A DNA stretch of 64,000 bases from Acidobacteriota bacterium. GTDB lineage: Bacteria; Zixibacteria; MSB-5A5; GN15; FEB-12. Every line of letters begins with the position of its first letter. Position 1 is the first letter of the stretch. The translations under genes and the position numbers were made by a program. The notes beneath the pieces were generated by a model. The model was not told where the DNA came from, made no database searches, and saw only the letters and a list, made by a program, of their open reading frames with translations. The DNA lies in NCBI GenBank assembly GCA_035529075.1, contig DATKXK010000010.1:353401-417400 (forward strand), written 5' to 3'. Shown piece after piece: positions 1-9,153 of the stretch.

Positions 1-396
1 GATGGCTGCAATTATCCGGGCGGCAAACGCAGCTTCGCTCCTGTGCAGCAGGGTAAGACCGGCGGCGTCAAGGAAGAACTTCCCTGGAGAAGTTTCCTCC
101 ACAAACGGTGAGAAGCGCTGGAGTTTTTTGAATATCGCGTTTGACTCTTCTATCTCCCTGGTTATCTCGCGGACCCTGACCACCAGGCCGGGACACAACG
201 TACCCGCCTGGGCAAGGGTCATGTCGGGCAGCAGGCCGGCACGCGATGCCGCGTGGTTGACGGCGATAATCGGTGCGGCGTCAAAATCGTTTTCAGCCAG
301 CGCCGCCGGTTTGAGGCGAAGGGAAGGGTCCGCCCGGAGACAAACGGCCACCGGAAAATCAGGCGCCAGCAGACAGGCCACGCGTTCCCCGGTCAT
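1..396 (-). CDS. imuB: ImuB-like Y-family DNA polymerase homologue (N-terminal part, cut by window edge)
   Basis: Reading the minus strand from ATG at 396 gives an uninterrupted frame to the window edge (132 codons). The product begins MTGERVACLLAPDFPVAV and contains FSPFVEETSPGKFFLD, typical of the UmuC/DinB fold in ImuB proteins. ImuB lacks polymerase activity and bridges ImuA, the beta clamp and the error-prone polymerase DnaE2 during SOS mutagenesis (family knowledge). In line with that, the first metal-binding motif of active Y-family enzymes (IDMDAFF) is replaced by LAPDFPV. The ATG overlaps the imuA stop as ATGA, with GGAGG just upstream, so translation is probably coupled. The C-terminal two thirds lie outside the window. 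Confidence 0.82.
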   Translation of the reverse strand, partial: MTGERVACLLAPDFPVAVCLRADPSLRLKPAALAENDFDAAPIIAVNHAASRAGLLPDMTLAQAGTLCPGLVVRVREITREIEESNAIFKKLQRFSPFVEETSPGKFFLDAAGLTLLHRSEAAFAARIIAAI

Positions 397-1085
397 AACA
401 ACACCTCCGCCTGCGTTCCTTCTCTGCAAATCCGGCTTTTCGTAAGGTGCACTTTCAGGCGGTCGCTTCCGGATCGAAGGACCTCCAGCCGCAGTGACGC
501 CATACTGGAGGGAATAATCTCAGAGTTATTCTCGGTCAGGAAGATTGTCAGCGCCCTGGCCCGGACGGTCTTGAGGCGCAACCGGTGAAGCAGGACGATT
601 GGCAGCACCTGTTTTTCACCCACCAGGTCGAAGACGATGACGTTGACGGTTTGATTTCTCAACAGCAGTTCCGCGGTGCGAAGGCCGGTTTTTACACGGT
701 CGGTGGGGCGACTGTCCGGTTTGACCACCAGCAGGCGGGTAAGATCGACCCCGCTGACGGCAGCCGCGGACGGAAAGAAGGTACTGCTGAAATCGATATA
801 GGCCGCAACTCCCGTCCGGGTGAGATGAGCCAGCAGCTTGAGCAAAAGACTCGTTTTCCCCGATGAAACGCCGCCGGTGATTTCGATCAGTTGGCCGTAC
901 GGAATACCGCGCAGCGGAAAGAGGGCATCAAGCTCCGGCAGGCCGGTGCTGAATGCCGGTGCTGTTTCGGCCACGGGCTTCAACGCCTGCGGCCATCGTT
1001 TCCGGATAATTTCCCTTAGTGCGGCGGTGCCGACGGGGGCAAAATCGGCGGTATGACAGCTTGTTTTTTTCGTTTGACGGTCCAT
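393..1085 (-). CDS. imuA: ImuA-like RecA-fold ATPase
   Basis: This 230-residue protein has a RecA-type core with Walker A GGVSSGKTS at residues 71-79, preceded by the RecA-like stretch FSTGLPELDALFPLRGIPYG. It is shorter than RecA and lacks the C-terminal RecA domain, which fits ImuA (ImuA2/SulA-like), the RecA-related accessory protein of the ImuA-ImuB-DnaE2 mutasome. It starts at ATG 1085 and overlaps imuB by 4 nt (ATGA), so the two form one transcription unit. No clear LexA operator was found in the 314 bp upstream. The third mutasome gene, dnaE2, may lie further downstream, outside the window. Confidence 0.8.
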   Translation of the reverse strand: MDRQTKKTSCHTADFAPVGTAALREIIRKRWPQALKPVAETAPAFSTGLPELDALFPLRGIPYGQLIEITGGVSSGKTSLLLKLLAHLTRTGVAAYIDFSSTFFPSAAAVSGVDLTRLLVVKPDSRPTDRVKTGLRTAELLLRNQTVNVIVFDLVGEKQVLPIVLLHRLRLKTVRARALTIFLTENNSEIIPSSMASLRLEVLRSGSDRLKVHLTKSRICREGTQAEVLL

Positions 1086-1233
1086 ATTTTTTCATATCGG
1101 CAATACTGCCCATGCGTGCAGTTATACGATACGAAAGGTTTCCGGGCTGTCAATAACATATTGCAATGCATTGGCCGGCAACGGGTTGTCAGACCCGCCG
1201 GCGGTCAGGATGGCCGTGCCATCGGCTGTGTTC

Positions 1234-1261
1234 TTGACTTCGGCCGGGAGTGCTCTATATT
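1234..1261 (+). promoter_or_regulatory. sigma70-like promoter with no obvious gene downstream
   Basis: TTGACT (1234-1239), a 16-bp spacer and TATATT (1256-1261) form a near-consensus promoter on the plus strand. It fires toward the 3' end of the minus-strand gene at 1400-1996, and no convincing plus-strand ORF follows. The 1086-1399 gap otherwise holds the imuA upstream region. It could drive a small or antisense RNA. Confidence 0.4.
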
Positions 1262-1399
1262 GGAAGTGCGTAACAGGCAGGCGATCTTTTCAGATCGGTC
1301 ATTCGGAAGAGATCACAAGGTTCCGGCAGCGTTCGGGCCGGCAGTTGGCGGGTTGCCTTTACCCTCGGTGACTGCCTGACTCTGATCAGTTCCCTCAAC

Positions 1400-1996
1400 C
1401 TAATCAGGCCAAATCATCCCCAGATCTATTACTTTGGCCGGTGGAATTGTATCGACGGCGGATTCGCTCACCACGATCACAGCGGCGCCGTCAGCCGAAA
1501 AGAACCCGTTGGCATTACCGTAGAAAACGGTGGTATGCAGGGGAAACTGGAATTCACCGGCCAGATCACAGGTGAGTCTCAACTCCAGGACGGTGCTGTC
1601 ACCCGGGTTGAGCACGCTGCCGAGAGTATCAGATTCCCCCGGTTCGTCGATGATCCAGTAGTACGTTTCGTAGCCAGCCACGACGGGATTCAGGGCGGCG
1701 TGCTCAAAAAGGCACGCTCCGGCGGCACCGGCAACGGTCACCGAATACGAGACAATCTCGAACTGGGCAGGGAGGTTCTCTGAAAAGTAGAGTCCCGAGA
1801 GGGGAAAGGATTCGTTGTTCACCACCGTTCGCGTGATGGCAAGGGTGTCGCCGGCCGCGACCTCAAGCTCGGTTAACGTGTACGTGCTGACTATGCTGTA
1901 GCCGGTCGGGTGAACGGTTTCCTGGCCGCAAAGGCGCGCCGGCAGCAGGAACAGTCCCAGCGCCAGTAGCAGGTGGGCCGGTCGCGAGTATCTCAT
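1400..1996 (-). CDS. secreted DUF11-like repeat-domain protein
   Basis: The 198-residue product has a signal peptide (RYSRPAHLLLALGLFLLPA, cut near LCGQ) followed by one beta-sandwich domain of the DUF11/conserved-repeat type (VVNNESFPLSGLYFSENLP, then a LNPGDSTVLELRLTC stretch). It ends with DTIPPAKVIDLGM, the kind of linker that usually precedes a fibronectin-III domain in proteins of this lineage, so the protein may be a shortened version of a longer one. I chose the internal ATG at 1996 because it starts directly at the signal peptide; an upstream ATG at 2017 would add seven residues. Probable role: cell-surface or secreted structural protein. Function unknown. Confidence 0.6.
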   Translation of the reverse strand: MRYSRPAHLLLALGLFLLPARLCGQETVHPTGYSIVSTYTLTELEVAAGDTLAITRTVVNNESFPLSGLYFSENLPAQFEIVSYSVTVAGAAGACLFEHAALNPVVAGYETYYWIIDEPGESDTLGSVLNPGDSTVLELRLTCDLAGEFQFPLHTTVFYGNANGFFSADGAAVIVVSESAVDTIPPAKVIDLGMIWPD

Positions 1997-2209
1997 ATCA
2001 TTGTATATCGACCACAATTCGGCGGCTTTTTATCTTTAATGTACGCGCGGCCGGCCTCTGTGTAAACTCTTTTCCCGGGGAGCCGCCATGCCCGGCGAAG
2101 CCGCCGGTCAGTCAATGCTGGCGGTTCGATAGTGGCACTCGTTTTTGGTTGACACCGCGGCGCGCATTCTCGTACTTGAATCAGTTAAATAAGGATACTC
2201 TACTCTACT

Positions 2210-4324
2210 ATGCACGCTACGGGGCAGGGACATCTTCCGCCCGGTCTCTCCTATGTTCGGCTCTTCAGGGCGAGAGTTGCCTGGGCGACCTCAGGAACGG
2301 TCGTGGTGCTGTCGGTTGTTGTTTACTGGCTGACGGCCTTCAGGACGTTCACGTGGTGGAACTCGGCAGAGTATTCGCTGGCCGCCGTCACTCTCGGAAC
2401 GCCGTCTCCTCCCGGTTCGCTGCTCGTAACCGTGCTCGGCTGGATCGTGACAAAGCTTCCTCTGGGCATTCCGGATCTGTTTCGTCTGAACCTGTTTGCG
2501 GCTGCAGCGGCGGCGATTACGGTGGGGCTGGTGTCCCTGATTGCCACCGAGCGACTTATAGGCGCGGCAGTGCAGAGGAGGCCGCTGGTCGAGAGGCGTT
2601 CTTTGATAACCGGGTCCGTCGGCGTGGCCGTCGGCGCCCTGACCTTTGCTTTCAGCCAGACTCTGTGGACGTACGCGGTCAAGTTGACTCCCTACGTCTT
2701 CACGGCCCTGTTTACCGCTCTTATTCTATGGGCTCTCTTTCGGTGGTCGGAACGTGCGTATGACCCGAGCGCAGCCCGGCGGCTGTTCCTGGTTACGTTG
2801 CTGTTCGGCCTCGACCTGAGCGTTCATCGCACCAACTTTTTGCTTTTCCCGGGCCTGTTCGTCTGGGTGCTGCTGGGCAACCCACGAACGTACCTCTCGA
2901 TTCGATCCTGGCTTTACGGCTTCTGCGGACTGGTCCTGGGTCTGGCCGGGCACCTGCTGCTGATTCCCCTGGCCGCCAGAAACCCTTTCCTGAACATGGC
3001 CGATCCGAGCAACTGGTCGCGTTTCTACGACTACGTGTCACTCCGCATGGCTGGCGGCGGCTGGCTTGTGGAGCTGTATCCCCGCAAAGCGGATTTCCTG
3101 CAGGTGCAGGTGATGGACTGGGTAAACGGTTTCGCGGCCAACTTCTGCACCTTTGACAGCAGCATCGTACCGGCTCTCCTGGCCCTGGTCGGCCTAGTCT
3201 GGTTGTGGCGCAGAAACTGGCGCCCCGCCTGCGGCCTCACCGTGCTCTTTCTTCTGTCGAGCCTCGGGGCGGTCGTGTATTTCAACGTCCCTGCCGATTT
3301 CTTTCGATCCATGTACCGGCATTACCTGCCTTCATTTGTCATCATCTCCGTGTGGATTGCCTGCGGCGCGGGGGCTATTGTATACTATGCGGCCAGGATG
3401 ACCGGCCGGCTACGAGTTTACGCCACGATGCTGGCGGTGATCGTCATAGCCGTCGCCGCGGGCAGGCAGGTGAAGCTGAATTTTGCGCCTGTCGACGGAT
3501 CGAATCGCTCGTTCGCTTACGATTTCGCCATGAACGTTTTTGAGAGTCTGCCGGAGAAGGCGATTGTTTTTGTCGCTGGAGACAACGACACGTTTCCCCT
3601 CTGGTGCCTGCAGGGGACCAGGGGGGTCAGGCCGGACGTGACCGTCGTCAACCTCCCTCTGCTCAATACATCGTGGTACGTAAAGCAACTTGTCTCTCGC
3701 GACAGCACGTTCCCCTTGTCCAGCGATGACTTGTCCGCGGTTGTGCCCCTGGCCTGGCGGGACACGACAATCACCGTGCCGACGGGCGGTGACCCGACCG
3801 CCCCGGGGCTGTCCGACGAGACCGCGGTGCCTGATTCGGTCTACTTTCAGGTGCCGCCGAGCTTCCAGAGCGGTGTTCTGATGGGCAGTGATCGGCTGAT
3901 CCTGCGAATGATCAGTCAGAATCGCTGGCAACGTCCCGTGTTTTTTGCCATCACGACAGGGTCGCAGTTCTGTTCCTGGGTGCAGCCGTACCTTCGCCTC
4001 GAGGGCCTGGTAAGGCGCCTGGTGCCGGTTTCGGACGGGCCCGCGGTGACAGGACCGCTGCGGGAGAACGTGCTCTCGAGATACGTCTACAACGGTTACG
4101 CCGATTCCGCCGTTTGGCTCGATGATGTCTCCAGATCGATGGCCGTCAACTATTATGCGGGCTTTATCGCGCTGGCCACGGCTGAAAAGGCGCGCGGGGA
4201 CACCGCTGCCTGTCAAGAGGTTCGGCGGCGAATGCTTGAACTGCTGCCGCCGGATCGGCTGGTGCCCCCACCCAACATCCGGCGGTTGATCGACGTGGTC
4301 TGCGGCCGGGACGAGCCCGGTTGA
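2210..4324 (+). CDS. DUF2723 (TMEM260-like) polytopic membrane protein
   Basis: This 704-residue membrane protein has many hydrophobic segments in its first 430 residues and a soluble C-terminal part. The N-terminal signature TFTWWNSAEYSLAAVTLG followed by PSPPGSLL matches the DUF2723 family, related to protein O-mannosyltransferases (GT-C fold; the acidic residue after the first membrane helix acts at the active site in GT-C enzymes). Family members in the FCB group are annotated as putative lipid-linked-sugar glycosyltransferases. The C-terminal region contains VFVAGDNDTFPLW, also typical of the family. The gene stands alone and converges with aceK on the other strand. Substrate unknown. 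Confidence 0.75.
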   Translation: MHATGQGHLPPGLSYVRLFRARVAWATSGTVVVLSVVVYWLTAFRTFTWWNSAEYSLAAVTLGTPSPPGSLLVTVLGWIVTKLPLGIPDLFRLNLFAAAAAAITVGLVSLIATERLIGAAVQRRPLVERRSLITGSVGVAVGALTFAFSQTLWTYAVKLTPYVFTALFTALILWALFRWSERAYDPSAARRLFLVTLLFGLDLSVHRTNFLLFPGLFVWVLLGNPRTYLSIRSWLYGFCGLVLGLAGHLLLIPLAARNPFLNMADPSNWSRFYDYVSLRMAGGGWLVELYPRKADFLQVQVMDWVNGFAANFCTFDSSIVPALLALVGLVWLWRRNWRPACGLTVLFLLSSLGAVVYFNVPADFFRSMYRHYLPSFVIISVWIACGAGAIVYYAARMTGRLRVYATMLAVIVIAVAAGRQVKLNFAPVDGSNRSFAYDFAMNVFESLPEKAIVFVAGDNDTFPLWCLQGTRGVRPDVTVVNLPLLNTSWYVKQLVSRDSTFPLSSDDLSAVVPLAWRDTTITVPTGGDPTAPGLSDETAVPDSVYFQVPPSFQSGVLMGSDRLILRMISQNRWQRPVFFAITTGSQFCSWVQPYLRLEGLVRRLVPVSDGPAVTGPLRENVLSRYVYNGYADSAVWLDDVSRSMAVNYYAGFIALATAEKARGDTAACQEVRRRMLELLPPDRLVPPPNIRRLIDVVCGRDEPG

Positions 4325-4385
4325 CGGCTCTTGCCGCGAGCCGCCGTCACGTCCGGCAATTGCGGCAGACCACAAGCAGATCAGG

Positions 4386-6176
4386 TTACTTTCTCTGCCG
4401 AAACTTCCTTCGCCGGTCGTAGGGAGTGATGTCGGGCAGTTCACCGTGCTTCAGCTTCCGCTTCATCTCTCGCCAGAACGCGATGGTGTACAGATCCGCG
4501 TGCACGATGTCGAAAATGCCCTTGAGGGGCTTGGGGATCCCCGAATACCTGTCTATCTCATCCATGAAGAAATCGTCGGGAGTGGCCGTGATCCAGTTTT
4601 CCTCGAGCTGGGTTTCCTCGTACTCGTCCCGGGGTTCGGGCTTGACCCTGAAGTGTGTAGTTTCCAGCGGCTGGACGTCGTCGTAGTCGAACAGGACAAC
4701 CCTTCCCTGACGGGTAACGCCGTAGTTCCACGTGTTGAACAGGTCGCACGGGAAAATGCCGGTGCCGGCGAGGTCTTTCAGGAAGTAGCCGAAGTCGATG
4801 ATAACCCGGCGTATGGCTTCAGGATGCTTTTCGGTGGCCAGGTATATCGGCAGGGGCGTCACTTTTCTCTGGACGTACACGTGATGTATGACAACGTGTT
4901 CATCCTCGATGTCGATAGTCTCGGTGCCGGCCCGACGGAACTCGTCGAGGAGCTGCCTTGAGAAGCGCTTCCTCCGGAACCTCAGGTTTTCAAACTCGAG
5001 GGTGTCGACCATTCGACCGACGCGATCGCGGTGACAGACGAAACTGTAATGGTACACTACCTCGGAGCGGGAAATCGTCTTCACTGTAATGTCCTTTGAC
5101 CTGAGAAAGCAGGGTCTGTCCTTGATGACCTTAAACACGAAGTTGTAATCGGGCAGGGTGAAGACGATCATGACGGCGCCTTCTTTCCCCGGAGCGATGA
5201 CGAACTGCTCTTTGGATTCGTGGACGAACCGATGCAGATCCTTGTAGAACCGCGTCTTGCCGTGCTTGGGGCAGCCTATCGACGCGTACAGTTCGGAGAC
5301 GGGTTTTTGCGGCAGGATCGACTTGAGAAAGCCGATCAGCGCGTCGTGGCGGTCAATCTCGATATGAAAATAGGAATGGGCAAAACCGAAGACCCGGCTG
5401 GCCTCGGCCTCACTGAGAAGAACGGTGTCGACATATATGCCCGTACCTTCGTTGTACAACGGAAGGATGAAGGGGATAAACTGTGAATCTATGCGGATTC
5501 GCCCCACCGTGTAGGCGACCTTGTTACGGTAGAAGGGAGACCGAATAACCTCGACCGTGTATGTTCTGTCGTACCCTACAATCGGCCAGAGGAACAGCTC
5601 GACTTCCGTGGCCACGAGTGCGGCGTCCCGATCGATGTCCTCATACCTGATCGCAAAGTCGTGGTCCTGAAGAATCCCGCGTATGAGTTGCCTGGTCTCG
5701 GCGCCGTTGACGTAAGTCCTGTAAATCGGGTTCTTCGGCTCATCCGGCTGGGCCCGGTCTTCCAGGTGCAAGTATTCGACCTCTCTGTTGACGCCGACCG
5801 TCATCAGGACCTTTCTCGTCACCGAATTGAAAAACGTTTCGGCGAGCTCGATGTCGTAACGGCCGGTGATAAGCCCGGTGTACTTGCGCTTGACGGCCAT
5901 CCAGAGCGAGACGTCGGTTGTCCGGACGCCCAGGGTATGCCTGAGTTTCGCGTTCACCTGCTCCAGCGACTTCTCATTCAAGTCCAGCCTTTCGAGCGCA
6001 TCCTTGTATCTTCCCTGCCAGTCGGCGCGCTCGAATCTGCGCTTGGCGCGCCGGGTAACCCTGGCGAACTCGCGCGAGTATTTTTCGTAAGCGTCCCGAA
6101 TGCATTCCGAAGCCCACTGAGCAAGCCCCTGCGTGGTCGTGGGATGCTTCGGCGTTGCCTTTTGATGTGGTGTCAT
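4386..6176 (-). CDS. aceK: isocitrate dehydrogenase kinase/phosphatase AceK
   Basis: The 596-residue product matches AceK along its whole length (E. coli AceK is 578 residues). The kinase-like domain shows the nucleotide-binding loop FVIAPGKEGAVMIVFTLPDY, the FVFKVIKD strand with the ATP-contacting lysine, and the DFG-like region YGVTRQGRVVLFDYDDV. AceK phosphorylates and dephosphorylates isocitrate dehydrogenase to divide carbon between the TCA cycle and glyoxylate shunt. I chose ATG 6176 (MTPHQKAT), preceded by GGGGAG; the frame extends to 6350 without homology. No icd, aceA or aceB lies nearby, so its partner must be elsewhere. AceK is best known from Proteobacteria, so acquisition is possible. 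Confidence 0.88.
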   Translation of the reverse strand: MTPHQKATPKHPTTTQGLAQWASECIRDAYEKYSREFARVTRRAKRRFERADWQGRYKDALERLDLNEKSLEQVNAKLRHTLGVRTTDVSLWMAVKRKYTGLITGRYDIELAETFFNSVTRKVLMTVGVNREVEYLHLEDRAQPDEPKNPIYRTYVNGAETRQLIRGILQDHDFAIRYEDIDRDAALVATEVELFLWPIVGYDRTYTVEVIRSPFYRNKVAYTVGRIRIDSQFIPFILPLYNEGTGIYVDTVLLSEAEASRVFGFAHSYFHIEIDRHDALIGFLKSILPQKPVSELYASIGCPKHGKTRFYKDLHRFVHESKEQFVIAPGKEGAVMIVFTLPDYNFVFKVIKDRPCFLRSKDITVKTISRSEVVYHYSFVCHRDRVGRMVDTLEFENLRFRRKRFSRQLLDEFRRAGTETIDIEDEHVVIHHVYVQRKVTPLPIYLATEKHPEAIRRVIIDFGYFLKDLAGTGIFPCDLFNTWNYGVTRQGRVVLFDYDDVQPLETTHFRVKPEPRDEYEETQLEENWITATPDDFFMDEIDRYSGIPKPLKGIFDIVHADLYTIAFWREMKRKLKHGELPDITPYDRRRKFRQRK

Positions 6177-6766
6177 AGTCTCCCCGCTGCGTAGTGCAGT
6201 TGGTTGTCTGTCATGAATATAATATCTCTTGCTGCCCAGACCAGAGCCTTTCTGGCGGATTTCGCCGCGCGCGATGCAGGCAGTTCGGACCGTGGTTTCA
6301 GGACGCCGACAGTGACTGCGGATTCCCCTCGTCACCGCAGAGGCACGCATCGCGCTGGGCGCCCGGGAACTGGAGAAAAAAGTCGCCAGAAAGAAACGGT
6401 GTCTGATAGCGGTGCCGGCGATTTATGGCTTGCCCGTAGTGTGTTATTGCCCTGATACTTACGACACAGTGATGAAGTGATGCTTTATATCTTGCGGCCG
6501 TGCGACCTGCCGGGTCGCCGGACGGTTGTGGACACTGCGGCAAAACCGAACCCTGAACCCGCCGGGAGAGCGCAACGTATTGCCGTCAGGAACCGTGAAT
6601 AAGTGCGCTTGCGGCGGGTATGATATATGGACCGACCGGACGCCCGCGAGGGAGAAGCTCAAGCCCGGGTTCGCACCGCCGGGGATCAGCAGGGTTGACC
6701 GGACTGCGACCCCTCGATTTCTTACGCCGGACCGGTGAAACATCAGGATAGCAAGGAGAGTTGATC
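6177..6766. other. intergenic region between divergent genes
   Basis: This 590-bp stretch lies between the start of aceK and the zinc-ribbon gene. It should hold both promoters, but I see no convincing -35/-10 pair; a TATGATATAT tract at 6619-6628 is the best -10 candidate for the downstream gene. No RNA gene or repeat was recognised. Confidence 0.4.
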
Positions 6767-7174
6767 ATGCCGTTCTGTCCCCAATGCCGCTATGAGTACG
6801 AGGCCGGCACCGTGACGTGCCCTGACTGTGATGAACAATTGGTAGAGAGCCTGCCGGAGGCCGGTGGGGCCGGCGCGCCCGAATCCCGGTCGGGCCGGAA
6901 GGACTGGGTACTGATAGCCCGGTTGACGTCCCGCGAGTATGCTGAAATGGTTCTGGAAGGTTTACGGGCAAAGGACATCCCGGCCGTGGTCCATTCCGCT
7001 ACCGGGCATTTCGGCCAGACGGGGCAGATGGGTACGTCCACGTTTCGGCCGGTTGGCGGGGGATACTCGCTGATGGTGTCCCGGGAGCACGTTGCCGAGG
7101 CCGACCGGGAGGCCGAGCTTATCCTGGGCGACATCTGGAGACAATCACGGCTGATAGACCTGGATCGTTCGTGA
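6767..7174 (+). CDS. zinc-ribbon protein with DUF2007-like domain
   Basis: The 135-residue product opens with a zinc ribbon of two CxxC pairs (FCPQC and TCPDC) followed by a spacer and an alpha/beta domain (WVLIARLTSREYAEMVLEGLRAKDIPAVV) resembling DUF2007, a putative signal-transducing domain. Translation most likely begins at ATG 6767, with AAGGAG 8 nt upstream, rather than at the in-frame TTG at 6761. The gene stands alone. A soluble regulatory or binding role is inferred; no catalytic residues are apparent. Confidence 0.62.
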   Translation: MPFCPQCRYEYEAGTVTCPDCDEQLVESLPEAGGAGAPESRSGRKDWVLIARLTSREYAEMVLEGLRAKDIPAVVHSATGHFGQTGQMGTSTFRPVGGGYSLMVSREHVAEADREAELILGDIWRQSRLIDLDRS

Positions 7175-7325
7175 CGGGGCTAGTTGGAAGGGGCTGCGTT
7201 CATCCGGCCAGGTAGGTTTCAAAGCCTTGCCCGGAGACGTTTCGCCTGCAGGCGTGTCGTGCGGGGATTGATATGCAGCCTCAGGTGCTCAGCTCAACAC
7301 CGGCGATCCGCCGGATTCTGACTGT

Positions 7326-8393
7326 CTATCTCCGGTACGTAGTTTTCGGTGCTCCCGGTGGATCCACTGCTGACACGCCGACACTGTCGGTGACACGCAG
7401 GTAGTACAGACACACCGTTGGATCCAGCGTCGGCGGGAGAACTCCTCCGAACAGTGAATCACCTGCCTGGCCGTCTTCATGGTTTCCGTCGTCGAACATG
7501 TCAACGGTGAAGAAGCCATTCCCGGTGTCGACCTTCAGTTCGATCGACGCGATACCGGCATGGTCCGCGATCTTAGACGTCACAATGACCGAGCCGGCCA
7601 ACTCGGGAGAGCGGGAGAGGTGATGGCTGGTTTGCCGAACCGAAGGCGGCAACGCATCGCGTATGGCCTCGCACATAGCCGTACGGTAGTATCTGCCTCG
7701 CACGGATGTTACTATGTTGCCCTGGATAATCGGCGGGTGGTCTCTGCCCTGGTAGGAGGCTCCGGCGGCTTCATACTCCGCCCGGTAATCCGGGTGCCCT
7801 GTGATTTCAAGACCGTTAACCAGGTCGGCGGCCGCCAGCACGCGTACTGCCTTGCACCAGGCAGCCACCACCAGCCCCGAGTCGGCGGCTGACCTGATAA
7901 GGTCGAGAGCTTCATTGCTGTTGCCTATGTTCTCAAGCCCGGTGTTGCCCGGCAGCAGACACAGGACGTCGTACTCCGTGATGTCCGCAATTTCAGAAAC
8001 GAGGAAGTCCGCCGTTCGGGGCAAAAGCCCCAGACTCCGGCTGTAATCGCACCGCTCGACTGTCTTGGACAGGGCGGCCGTTGTGACGTGCCAGCCGAAC
8101 CGCTCGAATTGCTCCATGATACTGAGCGACGTGTCATCGATGTCGTAGTTGGCTCCGAGACCGTCATCCATCAGGAGTAGAATGTCCACGCGGTCCTGCT
8201 CCAGTGCGGCGGCAGCGATCCCCTGCGCGAAAGCTATACCGACGTCACCGATGGCGAATTGGCAGGACGACCGGTTGTCGGCTTCCGCCTGCCGGACCGG
8301 CTTGCTGGACAGCTTGATCTCCGCGATTGTCACCCCACGGGTGATCGTAACCGCGAGCGCTACGCAAACCGCCGTTAGTGCAGCTTTTTTCAT
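7326..8393 (-). CDS. secreted DJ-1/PfpI-like protein with C-terminal beta domain
   Basis: The 355-residue product starts at ATG 8393 behind AGGAGT and has a signal peptide (MKKAALTAVCVALAVTI). The central part (VDILLLMDDGLGANYDIDD, then YDVLCLLPGN and GLVVAAWCKAVRVLAAADLV) follows the DJ-1/PfpI class I glutamine amidotransferase fold, with a cysteine in AAWCKA at the nucleophile elbow. The last 90 residues form a separate beta domain (VDMFDDGNHEDGQAGDSLFG) that recurs in the WD40 protein at 22510-24129 and is common in secreted proteins of this lineage. Activity (protease, deglycase or none) cannot be read from sequence alone. Confidence 0.62.
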   Translation of the reverse strand: MKKAALTAVCVALAVTITRGVTIAEIKLSSKPVRQAEADNRSSCQFAIGDVGIAFAQGIAAAALEQDRVDILLLMDDGLGANYDIDDTSLSIMEQFERFGWHVTTAALSKTVERCDYSRSLGLLPRTADFLVSEIADITEYDVLCLLPGNTGLENIGNSNEALDLIRSAADSGLVVAAWCKAVRVLAAADLVNGLEITGHPDYRAEYEAAGASYQGRDHPPIIQGNIVTSVRGRYYRTAMCEAIRDALPPSVRQTSHHLSRSPELAGSVIVTSKIADHAGIASIELKVDTGNGFFTVDMFDDGNHEDGQAGDSLFGGVLPPTLDPTVCLYYLRVTDSVGVSAVDPPGAPKTTYRR

Positions 8394-9153
8394 TTGGAAT
8401 ACTCCTGCTGGCGAGTGGAAGCTCACCGTATGCAAGGGCGGGCCAGTCCATTGTATCTTCCCCTGAGTTCTTGCCGGATTCTTCGCGAATCATACTATAT
8501 AGGACACAGGAAAGTCCATATCTGTTTTGCGGAATCGGGGATACGGCTACGAGCACACAGTTGCAGGCGTATTGCCCCTGTTCAGGCCGGCGGTTGAGGG
8601 ACGAGGTCCGTGGACGGTTCTGCCGGGCCCTGCTCGCGGATAGGGTTGTGCCGGGTTTGCCGTAACGTCAGTTGAAAACCGATCTACCGGGCTCAGGGCG
8701 CGGGTGAAGGGGAAGACAGCCACCAGCAGAACCGCTTCCCGGGCCGTGTCACGCCGTCCCTGGGTCAGGCAAAGGTGATCTGCCGGATGCCGCAGGCTAC
8801 CGGAGCGCAGCCTAAGTTGCTGCTGAACAGTCGCTTACAAATCAGGTGGGCGGTCCCGCCGGACGCGACGAACTGATACAGGGCTGCTCGGATTCCGTCT
8901 CGAATCGGTTGCCGTGCCGCCGGTCCGGGACTTGGGATTTAAGGCTTGCCCCGGCGGGAGCGATTTCTTATAGTGGACGCGAAGACAAACGCCCGCTGCT
9001 TTATCTTTTTGGGACTTGTAACCTTGGATTGATCCCCTCCAAAGGGCAAATTCGGTGGGAACAGCGCGGCGTTGCGCACAGAGGTGATGATTGTGAGTAG
9101 CGGGTATTCTCCATGTCGAGCATCCGTTATGCGGATATTAAAGAGAGGAAGGC
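8394..9153. other. long intergenic region including the RRM gene leader
   Basis: No coding frame here looks genuine. The right end holds the promoter at 8946-8974 and a leader of about 170 nt in front of the first RRM gene. The remainder (8394-8940) is GC-rich; I looked for RNase P RNA, tmRNA and 6S RNA signatures and did not find them. Confidence 0.4.
8946..8974 (+). promoter_or_regulatory. promoter with long leader for RRM gene
   Basis: TTGCCC (8946-8951), a 17-bp spacer and TATAGT (8969-8974) form a good sigma70-type promoter. Transcription would start near 8981, leaving a leader of about 170 nt before the ATG at 9154. Long leaders are common in front of cold-shock and RNA-binding protein genes, where the leader controls translation. 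Confidence 0.5.

Noticed and set aside
3410-4444. 344-codon minus-strand frame opposite the DUF2723 gene
   Set aside because: It lies antisense to a clear membrane protein and has no domain; typical shadow frame.
8480-8700. Possible RNase P RNA because of AGGAAAGTCC near 8508
   Set aside because: The conserved P4 and ACAGAAA regions and the expected 350-nt layout are absent.
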